DNA of 5,929 nt from a bacterium. Its GTDB lineage: Bacteria > Bacteroidota > Ignavibacteria > Kapaibacteriales > UBA2268. The stretch's first letter is position 1; each line of letters opens with the position of its first letter. The translations under genes were made by a program, and so were the position numbers. Of the stretch, positions 1 to 5,929 are shown in pieces. Under the pieces are notes generated by a model. The model ran no database searches. It had not been told where the DNA came from and was given only the letters and a program-made list of their open reading frames with translations. Where the stretch lies: NCBI GenBank assembly GCA_030426865.1, contig JAUHXN010000189.1, positions 1 through 5,929 on the forward strand, read 5' to 3'.

Positions 1-2175
1 CTCGAGGTCACCGCAAGTTCCAAGAGATTGGAGAAGGTAACGGAATCGCCCGGGGCGATAGACGTGCTCTATGCAGATCAAGTGCAGGAGAAGTCGAGAG
101 CGAACCAACTAGGGGCTGCTTTCGACGGAATGACAGGTGTAGAAGTATTGCGTAGCGGTACTACTGACTATACTGTAAACACGCGTGGATTCACTAATAC
201 TATGAACAAAAGAGTATTAGTACTCCAAGATGGAAGAGAGAACCACCTAATGCTACTATCGGCACAAGAGTGGAATTCGTTCCAATTGCCAGCTGACGAG
301 TTCGAGACTATTGAGTTCGTTCGTGGTCCTAACGCGGCACTCTACGGTGCCAATGCTTTCAATGGTGTTATCAATATGAAGAGTTATGCTCCTCGTGATG
401 TACTCGGCGGTAAAGTATCAACCACTACTGGTGATTACGAAACCAACCGACTAGATCTGAGATATGCTGCTCTAATTACTGATGAGCTTAGCTTCAAAGT
501 TACTGCTGGTCGCTCGACTAGTTTGAACCTTTCTCAAAGCCGTCACGCAGATTCGCTTTTAGAATACGATGGTTTAGGAGTAGAGAGAAGAGCTCTTACT
601 AGCGAAGAAAGAGAGACGTTCTCAACTTACGGAACTTTCCGTATGGATTATGACTTCGATGTAGATAAGAGAGTAGTTGCAGAAGTTGGTATGTCAAACT
701 CTGGAAACGACACTTACTCATTCGATTTGGGTCGAGTACTAGTTAAGGATTTGTACAAACCTTTTGTAAGGTTAGAGTATAACTCAGAGAACTTCAATTT
801 CCATACACACTATACGAACAGATATTCGAAGGATTCTATATGGTTTTTGCACGCTGATTTCTTTACTCAGAATGATGAAGATGATTTTCTAGCAGATGCA
901 CAGTATAACTTCTATGCTGACGAAGATGAGGATATTCACGTAATATTTGGCGCTAGTTATGACAAGCAAATATTAGCTCAGAATAGAACATTATCTAAAG
1001 ATGTAGATGCAAATTACTATGGAGCTTATGGACAATTATCTTGGAATTTGACTCAAGATTTAAAATTAGTTGCTTCTGCTAGATTTGATGAATCGAACAT
1101 ACACGATGCGTTCTTCTCTCCTCGTGCGGCTATAGTCTATGACTTGGATGATGCTAATACGCTTAGGTTTAGCGTAAGCCGAAGTTTCCAAAGACCAAAC
1201 TATAATGAGTATTTCAGATGGTCACCTATTGCTCCAGTAAGAGCTACTGGTGATAAGTACGTACTAGAGATTAACCCTCAAACTAAGTTCTTTAATTATG
1301 CTGAACTCCAAGCAGAACTTTTAGATTCAATTTCTACTCTTTCAGGTAGAGATGCATCGGATCAGAACCTAGGTTTGATCGGTACCCCAGACCCTAAGAA
1401 CCCTGATTTTATAAACGGTTTACCACAGCCAATTTCACGTGCATCTGGTAACGAGTCATTGAAATTAGAAAAGAATCTGGGTTATGAGATAGGATACAAG
1501 GGTATAATAAGTGATAAACTATATATCACTGCTGATGTTTATTATAATCAAATTCAAGATTTCGTTACTACATTCGCAGCTAGTGCTAATAAAGATTTGC
1601 AAAGATGGCAAGCGGATCTAGGTGATGGATTTGAAGAGTACAATGAATTTGCTACTCAATACATATATGACGCTCTTGATAAATATTCTGATAACTTAGC
1701 ACCTTTAGTTTCATTAGATGGCACTCCTTTACATGCACTGTCTAACGGAAATATTGGTTCTGTAAATCAATATGGTCTTGAGTTAGGAGCAAACTATTAC
1801 TTTACAGATGAGTTGAAGTTGACTCTTAACTACATGTATTATGATGCAGAAATTAATCTAGAGGAAGGTGACCCAGAGATTTACCCTAACACTCCTCCGC
1901 ATAGATTGAATGCATCTATAACTTACGACGTTCCTGAATCGTTCGATGTTAGTTTACAGATGAACTATGTAGATGATTATGAGTGGTTAGCTGGTATCCA
2001 ATTTGGTACTGTTCCTACTTATACTCTATTCAACCTAAGTGCTGGATATGACGTAACTGAGCAAATGAATATGGGATTATTTATCTATAATATATTCAAT
2101 ACTACTCACTACCAAGTATTCGGCGGTACACTAATACCAAGATTAAGTACATTGAAGTTTACTTATAATTTCTAG
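1..2175 (+). CDS. TonB-dependent outer-membrane receptor, 5'-truncated by the window edge
   Basis: This is an outer-membrane gated channel that would take up a ligand (siderophore, cofactor, glycan or similar) using energy from TonB-ExbB-ExbD. The frame is open from base 1 to the TAG at 2173-2175, giving 724 visible residues. The TTG at 28 is only an internal leucine, because the plug consensus is already running before it (VTASSKRLEKVTESPGAIDV, from residue 3). The plug domain spans about residues 1-125 and includes TRGFTNTMNKRVLVLQDGRE and the hallmark FVRGPNAALYGANAFNGVIN near residues 106-125. The rest is barrel: alternating aromatic-rich strands, a GNESLKLEKNLGYEIGY segment near residue 483 (a variant of the common GNPxLKPE motif), and a final strand TLKFTYNF with the usual terminal Phe. 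The signal peptide, TonB box and any carboxypeptidase-like N-terminal domain lie upstream. The substrate cannot be assigned, and no SusD partner follows. The 5' part is clearly richer in G+C than the 3' part. Confidence 0.95.
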   Translation, partial: LEVTASSKRLEKVTESPGAIDVLYADQVQEKSRANQLGAAFDGMTGVEVLRSGTTDYTVNTRGFTNTMNKRVLVLQDGRENHLMLLSAQEWNSFQLPADEFETIEFVRGPNAALYGANAFNGVINMKSYAPRDVLGGKVSTTTGDYETNRLDLRYAALITDELSFKVTAGRSTSLNLSQSRHADSLLEYDGLGVERRALTSEERETFSTYGTFRMDYDFDVDKRVVAEVGMSNSGNDTYSFDLGRVLVKDLYKPFVRLEYNSENFNFHTHYTNRYSKDSIWFLHADFFTQNDEDDFLADAQYNFYADEDEDIHVIFGASYDKQILAQNRTLSKDVDANYYGAYGQLSWNLTQDLKLVASARFDESNIHDAFFSPRAAIVYDLDDANTLRFSVSRSFQRPNYNEYFRWSPIAPVRATGDKYVLEINPQTKFFNYAELQAELLDSISTLSGRDASDQNLGLIGTPDPKNPDFINGLPQPISRASGNESLKLEKNLGYEIGYKGIISDKLYITADVYYNQIQDFVTTFAASANKDLQRWQADLGDGFEEYNEFATQYIYDALDKYSDNLAPLVSLDGTPLHALSNGNIGSVNQYGLELGANYYFTDELKLTLNYMYYDAEINLEEGDPEIYPNTPPHRLNASITYDVPESFDVSLQMNYVDDYEWLAGIQFGTVPTYTLFNLSAGYDVTEQMNMGLFIYNIFNTTHYQVFGGTLIPRLSTLKFTYNF

Positions 2176-2206
2176 GTATTGGATTAAATAGATAGATTAA
2201 AATTAG

Positions 2207-2239
2207 AAGGGGCAAGATGGACTTGCCCCTTTTTTTTTT
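2207..2239 (+). terminator. Intrinsic terminator after the receptor gene, possibly bidirectional
   Basis: A perfect 8-bp GC-rich stem (GGGGCAAG 2209-2216 and CTTGCCCC 2222-2229) can be extended by two A-T pairs to 2207-2231. It closes a 5-nt loop and is followed by ten T residues (2230-2239). It begins 31 bases after the receptor stop codon. The minus-strand gene ends at 2271, so the two genes converge here. Read on the minus strand, the hairpin is followed by a weaker T-rich stretch (TTCTAATTTTAAT), so it may also end the leftward operon. Confidence 0.9.
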
Positions 2240-2270
2240 AATGTTCGATTATTGAATTGAGATTGTTACT

Positions 2271-4541
2271 TTATCTATTTATTATTAACTTTTGAGCACT
2301 ATTAGTTTTACCAAAATTGAATTCGAGTAAATAGCTACCACTAATCATATTCTTAGTATCTAGAATAACAGTTCCATTCCATTGATTGTTCGACTCTATA
2401 CTGTAGTTCAAATTCTCAACTCTTTTACCAGTTGATATATTCACTACATTAAATTGGAGTGTGCTTATATCAGCCATATTACCAGTATAAAACTGAATTC
2501 TAGTGTTATTAGTGGCAGGATTAGGGTAAGGAGACATAGTCCAAATAGGGGGAGGTTTTAGCTCTTCTTCCACTTTAGTTGGTATTCTATCTTCTTCAAT
2601 GGGCTTCCAAAAGTGCCCAGTTTGACTATAAAAATACATAGAATTATCATTAATCGCATGATGTACTGAAAGCAAAGGTAAGTCAACTAATTCACTTATT
2701 AGCTCATACTCAAAGCCGTTCTTTATAGATAATTTACTATAATAGTATTTAATTTCACGAGTTTCATAGTCACCAATACCTATTGTTACAAGCTTATCAT
2801 CACCCAAATTATAATCATATAAGTAAAAATAAATTGGTGTTTCATCAAGTACAATTTCTGGGTCTTTTTCAAAATCAGTAATCTTATATACTCTTGTAAA
2901 GTTGTCTAAGTTCGATTTTATTAATCTCGTTGCAAATAAATAGATATCTTTATCTTCAACTACAAATATCTTAATCACTTCACCAACAAAAGTATTTTCA
3001 GGATCTTCATTTTCATATTTTAATGAATAAACTATTTCTGGATTACGAAAATCCTCATCAGTCAAATAAAAGTCAAAATTTCCAACCGAATCAACTTTTG
3101 TGGTAAGTAATAACTTTCCTTGAAAATCTTTAATATCAACTATATTTACATCTTCAATCTTAAATAAAGTATCAATATCACCATTATCGTTTTTCTTAAA
3201 AAATACGGTGAAAAAATCCCAAAGATCATAGTTATGATAATATAATTCAAAATCACCATAATCACTTATAAAAGTTGTACTACCTAATTCTTCGAAGCTA
3301 AGATTATATTTTGTAAAAGTAGAACCACCGTTCGAACTAATAGCTCTATTCATAGCACTATTTTTAAGTGTAACTGAGATTGAATCGGGAGTAATATATC
3401 TAACTTTTTCTATCCTACCTTTTCTTATAGTATTTTCATCTATAGTATCAATTGTGAAATGTTCGCCTTGAGAAAATGAATTTCCACCGTTGTTAGTTTT
3501 TAGAAAATTTCCATCGAATGTCATAAAGCGCCACGTATCTTTATCGTAAAAATAAAGCCAATTAAGGGCGTCTACGTGTGGTAACATAAATGAATTTACA
3601 GTATTCCAACTAGAGTCACCTTTTTTCTTTTGGAATATAGTCTTGCCTACACTTGTAGCTATTATATTACCTGCATTATCTATATTAGCAAAATTAACTC
3701 GATTTGACAATTTATATAATCTAGGGTCTGTTAGTATTTCTGTTTTATCAATTAATTTACTTGATTTATTGTAGTACAGTACATTTGATTCATTTGTAAA
3801 TTGGTTATATACAAAGCAAAGCAAATGACTTTCTGTTTCTATAATTTCACTTATTCCTGATATTCCAATGGAATACTCATCCCATTCCATACTTTCATTC
3901 AAAACAGCAATATCTTGATTTGAAATAAAATAAAGTTTATTTTTCCTTGCTCTTATATTTACAGTTGGTTTACCCAAGTTGAATTTTGGATTATTGAATT
4001 GAGTCCATTCATTGCCTTCAGTTGTAAGTAGTTCTTTGAAATTTCTATTAACTATTATTTGATTGTCCTTCGAATAGATTGTTTTCAAAGTATCATTAGC
4101 AACAAATTTTGATTGCCAAGTCTTACCCAAATCATTTGAGTACATTATCGAATCTGTGAATTGAGAAATATAGAAGCTATTTCCATCTATATAAAAATCT
4201 GAAAAAGACTGATCTGAAATCTTATTAATTTCCCATTTGCTACCATTATCTGTGGATACTATAAATTCACCATTTCTAGTTATTCCGTAAAGATTACTTT
4301 CTAATTTTTGTACACTTAGTATTTGATTATGTGTTCCTGAAAACTTCTGATCCCAAGTAGTACCAGCATCAGTCGTTCTTAGTACACCACCGAAATTACC
4401 GTATAATAAAAAATGGTCATCTTCTAAACTCATAACATCTAACACATTATTGAATATATTATAATGCGTTAGCTTTTCATATTGAGCATTCACTAAAAGA
4501 GGGAACAAAAAAAACAAAGTAATCTTTAGAAATAATTTCAT
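2271..4541 (-). CDS. Secreted BNR/Asp-box repeat protein with T9SS type A C-terminal sorting domain
   Basis: This 756-residue protein is exported by Sec and then probably moved across the outer membrane by T9SS, to be anchored on the surface or released. I chose the ATG at 4541 because it opens a clean signal peptide (MKLFLKITLFFLFPLLVNAQ, cleavage likely after A19). A longer in-frame ATG at 4607 would add 22 non-signal-like residues and overlap the upstream gene. Asp-box-like motifs (S/T-x-D/N-x-G-x-T/S-W/F) occur at 56-63 (TTDAGTTW), 96-103 (STDNGSKW), 135-142 (SNDLGKTW), 349-356 (TNNGGNSF) and 402-409 (SSNGGSTF). The first three are about 40 residues apart, as expected for beta-propeller blades of the sortilin/BNR type. 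A proline-rich linker (KPPPIW) leads to the sorting domain at about 672-756, with YPNPATNNTRIQF, a central NISTGKRV, SGSYLLEF and the ending KLIINR. I see no catalytic signature, so sialidase activity should not be inferred from Asp boxes alone. The start lies 16 bases after the upstream stop, with an A-rich leader and no Shine-Dalgarno site. Confidence 0.88.
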   Translation of the reverse strand: MKLFLKITLFFLFPLLVNAQYEKLTHYNIFNNVLDVMSLEDDHFLLYGNFGGVLRTTDAGTTWDQKFSGTHNQILSVQKLESNLYGITRNGEFIVSTDNGSKWEINKISDQSFSDFYIDGNSFYISQFTDSIMYSNDLGKTWQSKFVANDTLKTIYSKDNQIIVNRNFKELLTTEGNEWTQFNNPKFNLGKPTVNIRARKNKLYFISNQDIAVLNESMEWDEYSIGISGISEIIETESHLLCFVYNQFTNESNVLYYNKSSKLIDKTEILTDPRLYKLSNRVNFANIDNAGNIIATSVGKTIFQKKKGDSSWNTVNSFMLPHVDALNWLYFYDKDTWRFMTFDGNFLKTNNGGNSFSQGEHFTIDTIDENTIRKGRIEKVRYITPDSISVTLKNSAMNRAISSNGGSTFTKYNLSFEELGSTTFISDYGDFELYYHNYDLWDFFTVFFKKNDNGDIDTLFKIEDVNIVDIKDFQGKLLLTTKVDSVGNFDFYLTDEDFRNPEIVYSLKYENEDPENTFVGEVIKIFVVEDKDIYLFATRLIKSNLDNFTRVYKITDFEKDPEIVLDETPIYFYLYDYNLGDDKLVTIGIGDYETREIKYYYSKLSIKNGFEYELISELVDLPLLSVHHAINDNSMYFYSQTGHFWKPIEEDRIPTKVEEELKPPPIWTMSPYPNPATNNTRIQFYTGNMADISTLQFNVVNISTGKRVENLNYSIESNNQWNGTVILDTKNMISGSYLLEFNFGKTNSAQKLIINR

Positions 4542-4557
4542 AATGGGCTCATATTTT

Positions 4558-5166
4558 TTAATAACAAGTATCAAAACATTCATCAAATGGGAAAGTAATT
4601 GGATCAAGTATTAACCCTCCTTCGTAATAGCAATCACTTGTTCCGCTTATACTAGTGTATATTTCTGTTTTCTCTAACAATCCATTCCGATAACAAACAG
4701 AATATTTAGTAAAACAATTTGCAGTTTCTCCAGTACAAGGTGTAAATACATACATTTGTTGAATTGGGTCATTTTCAAGAATCCAACATTGTGCTTTAGT
4801 AATCTCAAATACTTTTGAGCCGTACCCTGATAAATCACAGTCAGGTATTAAATTAAATCTCCAATCGTTTTCAATTGTAATGTTAAATATTTTGTCCCAG
4901 AAACTTCCATTTGATAAATCTAAATTTAAACTACATGAATTTGGTAAAGAAATACTACACAGCTTAATATATAGTACTCCAGCGTGCTTATCATACCATC
5001 TACAATAATTAATTGTAATTTGGCAAGAGTTCACTCCATCAGAAATAGTTTCAGTAATTGAAGCGTTATGGTAAAAACCAGAACATACACAAGGAACTTG
5101 TGCATCTACCTCTAAATAAGTACCAATGCTAAAAAGCATCACGATTAGAATCAAAAATTTTCTCAT
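4558..5166 (-). CDS. Small secreted cysteine-rich protein, family not recognised
   Basis: I do not recognise this 202-residue protein. It begins with a signal peptide (MRKFLILIVMLFSIGTYLEV, ending in DAQ, cleavage likely after A22), so the mature form is about 180 residues in the periplasm or outside. It has 14 cysteines, at residues 26, 28, 48, 55, 70, 78, 110, 127, 144, 151, 158, 179, 197 and 201. That is an even number consistent with extensive disulfide bonding, and the last is next to the C-terminus (FDTCY). Cys26 is not in a lipobox, so a lipoprotein is unlikely. There is no T9SS sorting tail, no transmembrane segment after the signal, and no enzyme motif that I can see. Aromatic and beta-prone stretches suggest a beta-rich fold. 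It is the first gene of a probable operon with the T9SS-tailed protein, whose start follows 16 bases after this stop. The two may act together, but that is inferred from position only. Confidence 0.8.
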   Translation of the reverse strand: MRKFLILIVMLFSIGTYLEVDAQVPCVCSGFYHNASITETISDGVNSCQITINYCRWYDKHAGVLYIKLCSISLPNSCSLNLDLSNGSFWDKIFNITIENDWRFNLIPDCDLSGYGSKVFEITKAQCWILENDPIQQMYVFTPCTGETANCFTKYSVCYRNGLLEKTEIYTSISGTSDCYYEGGLILDPITFPFDECFDTCY

Positions 5167-5172
5167 AATAAA

Positions 5173-5176
5173 TCCT
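5173..5176 (-). promoter_or_regulatory. Shine-Dalgarno-like AGGA before the cysteine-rich gene
   Basis: On the minus strand AGGA lies 6 bases before the ATG at 5166 (ACAGGATTTATTATG). Spacing and sequence fit a classical ribosome binding site, which is uncommon in Bacteroidota and absent before the other starts in this window. It supports 5166 as the start codon. Confidence 0.5.
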
Positions 5177-5210
5177 GTTAATATTTTATAAAATGTAAAT
5201 TACGAGATGC

Positions 5211-5241
<31 letters not shown>

Positions 5242-5287
5242 ATACAAGAAAAAACTGTTTTTGAACAAAAATAATATTCATTAGAAT

Positions 5288-5315
5288 AGGCTAGTTGAAA
5301 CTAGCCTCTTTTTTT
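5288..5315 (+). terminator. Plus-oriented intrinsic terminator with no plus-strand gene before it
   Basis: AGGCTAGT (5288-5295) and ACTAGCCT (5300-5307) form a perfect 8-bp stem around a TGAA loop, followed by C and seven T residues (5309-5315). The T tract makes it a plus-strand terminator. On the minus strand the hairpin is followed by ATTCTAATGA, a poor U tract, though it may still weakly separate the 28-residue ORF from the cysteine-rich gene. No plus-strand gene lies between 2176 and this site. Confidence 0.75.
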
Positions 5316-5353
5316 GCGGAGTTAGTAATATTCTCAGTAGGGGGGATTTCCAA

Positions 5354-5440
5354 TCACTTTTTCTTGCGTTTGTCTTTGATATAAGCATAGGCAAAGCCGA
5401 CTAGCAGACCTAATACTATCCATCCAAATAATTCTTGCAT
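5354..5440 (-). CDS. 28-residue single-pass membrane micro-protein
   Basis: This short ORF runs from ATG (5438-5440) to TGA (5354-5356) on the minus strand. The product has a textbook small membrane protein layout: a short N-terminus (MQELF), a hydrophobic helix at about residues 6-20 (GWIVLGLLVGFAYAY) containing small residues, and a strongly basic tail (IKDKRKKK) that would stay in the cytoplasm by the positive-inside rule. The leader is A-rich (AAGAAAAAAACA before the ATG), as is usual in Bacteroidota. The local base composition resembles the adjacent transporter more than the AT-rich pair to its left. It lies head-to-head with the transporter, with 12 bases between the two ATG codons. I cannot assign a family. 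It vaguely recalls small helper subunits of membrane complexes, but nothing diagnostic is present. Its coding status rests on layout and composition, since a 28-codon ORF could arise by chance. Confidence 0.6.
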   Translation of the reverse strand: MQELFGWIVLGLLVGFAYAYIKDKRKKK

Positions 5441-5452
5441 TGTTTTTTTCTT

Positions 5453-5929
5453 ATGTATTTCTTCTCAATTGATAAATTTACTCAAAGTTTATCAAAAAGA
5501 TTGCATAAATTAAATTTTATCTTAGTCTGGACTCTAGATATTTTTAGCAAATTAGACAATACAACTAAAGGAATTCTATTCGCAGCCACTACGGCTTTGT
5601 TTTGGGGTTTTCTTGGTATCTTTTTGAAAATAGCTCTCAAAGAGCTGGACTCTATGACTATAATCTGGATGCGATTTGTAGTTGCTTTCTCGTTTTTGTC
5701 ACTGTGGCTTGCTATTAAGCGACCATCGGAGTTCGGAATATATAAGAAAATGCCCCCACTACTGATTGTCGCTGCCCTCTCGTTGGGATTCAACTATATA
5801 GGTTATATGAAAGGAGTAGAGCACGCAGGCCCTGCTACAGCGCAAATATTAATTCAGACAGCTCAGGTTATGCTTGTTTTAGTAGGTATTTTCGTATTCA
5901 AAGAAAAGCTCAATAAACAACAATTAACC
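5453..5929 (+). CDS. EamA/DMT-family transporter, N-terminal part, truncated by the window edge
   Basis: An inner-membrane permease of the drug/metabolite transporter superfamily (EamA domain), whose members usually export amino acids, metabolites or drugs through ten helices. Here 159 residues are visible with no stop before the window ends. The family pattern starts at about residue 38 (TKGILFAATTALFWGFLGIF, helix 1). It continues with a second helix after the LDSMTIIWMRFVVAFSFLSL segment, a third near 101-118, and a fourth near 127-148 that contains PATAQILIQTAQVMLVLVG, ending in the typical FKEKLNKQQ loop. These match roughly the first half of one EamA repeat pair. The start is uncertain: ATG at 5453 is the only in-frame ATG and gives a 37-residue polar extension not usual for the family, while TTG at 5501 follows an A-rich AAAAAGA leader. 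The substrate cannot be predicted. Confidence 0.88.
   Translation, partial: MYFFSIDKFTQSLSKRLHKLNFILVWTLDIFSKLDNTTKGILFAATTALFWGFLGIFLKIALKELDSMTIIWMRFVVAFSFLSLWLAIKRPSEFGIYKKMPPLLIVAALSLGFNYIGYMKGVEHAGPATAQILIQTAQVMLVLVGIFVFKEKLNKQQLT
5469..5495. repeat. 8-bp inverted repeat between the divergent starts, possible operator
   Basis: TTGATAAA (5469-5476) and TTTATCAA (5488-5495) are perfect inverted copies with an 11-base spacer, giving arm centres 19 bases apart, close to two helical turns. The site lies upstream of the micro-ORF start and inside or just before the transporter's coding region, depending on which start is used. A dimeric regulator site is plausible, but in AT-rich DNA such a repeat may be chance. 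Confidence 0.45.

Noticed and set aside
28..30. TTG as start codon of the TonB-dependent receptor
   Set aside because: The same frame is open to base 1 and already encodes plug-domain consensus before the TTG, so the gene simply begins upstream of the window.
2271..4541. Sialidase or other glycosidase assignment for the Asp-box protein
   Set aside because: Asp boxes are structural and occur in many beta-propellers. The RIP motif and the catalytic arginine triad arrangement of sialidases were not seen.
4542..4607. Extended N-terminus of the T9SS-tailed protein from the ATG at 4607
   Set aside because: The extra 22 residues precede a perfect signal peptide and would overlap the upstream cysteine-rich gene by about 50 bases; the ATG at 4541 explains everything better.
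5183..5194. 12-bp perfect palindrome ATTTTATAAAAT before the cysteine-rich gene as an operator
   Set aside because: It consists only of A and T in a very AT-rich leader, so it is likely chance.
5266..5273. TATTTTTG on the minus strand as a Bacteroidota -7 promoter element for the cysteine-rich gene
   Set aside because: It matches TAnnTTTG, but no TTTG-like -33 element is found at suitable spacing upstream, where the terminator hairpin lies. The leader would also then exceed 90 bases and include the whole TA repeat.
5482..5793. A 103-codon open frame on the minus strand
   Set aside because: It lies opposite the EamA transporter, whose plus-strand frame has clear family motifs. The antisense translation is basic and low in identifiable structure, so it is a shadow frame.

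Overview
The window looks like part of a Bacteroidota (Bacteroidetes-type) chromosome. The main reason is the protein encoded at 2271-4541: its C-terminus has the form of a type IX secretion system (T9SS) type A sorting domain, which is essentially restricted to the Bacteroidetes/FCB group. Supporting signs are a large TonB-dependent receptor, signal peptides that end in 'AQ', low G+C and mostly A-rich leaders instead of Shine-Dalgarno sites. I cannot name a genus or species.

Layout, left to right. (1) 1-2175, plus strand: the plug and beta-barrel of a TonB-dependent outer-membrane receptor. Its 5' end (signal peptide, TonB box and any N-terminal extension) lies outside the window. (2) 2176-2270: a convergent intergenic gap with a strong intrinsic terminator at 2207-2239. 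(3) 2271-5166, minus strand: a two-gene unit, probably one operon read leftward. The first gene (4558-5166) encodes a small secreted protein with 14 cysteines. Sixteen bases later comes a 756-residue secreted protein (2271-4541) with BNR/Asp-box repeats and a T9SS sorting tail. (4) 5167-5353: an intergenic stretch with a 26-bp TA repeat just upstream of the cysteine-rich gene and a plus-oriented terminator that follows no visible plus-strand gene. (5) 5354-5440, minus strand: a 28-residue single-pass membrane micro-ORF. (6) 5453-5929, plus strand: the N-terminal part of an EamA/DMT-family membrane transporter, cut off by the window edge and read divergently from the micro-ORF.

The receptor and the transporter are ordinary housekeeping or accessory membrane genes. 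The minus-strand pair is the most distinctive part. It is much more AT-rich than its flanks (hand counts of single 60-base lines give roughly 27-33% G+C inside, against about 42-47% in the transporter and about 55% at the start of the receptor). It encodes two exported proteins, only one of which has a T9SS tail, and it is preceded by a simple dinucleotide repeat that could tune expression. A surface or secreted two-protein cassette is the natural reading, but its function cannot be assigned from sequence alone. I see no RNA genes, insertion sequences, CRISPR arrays or phage genes.
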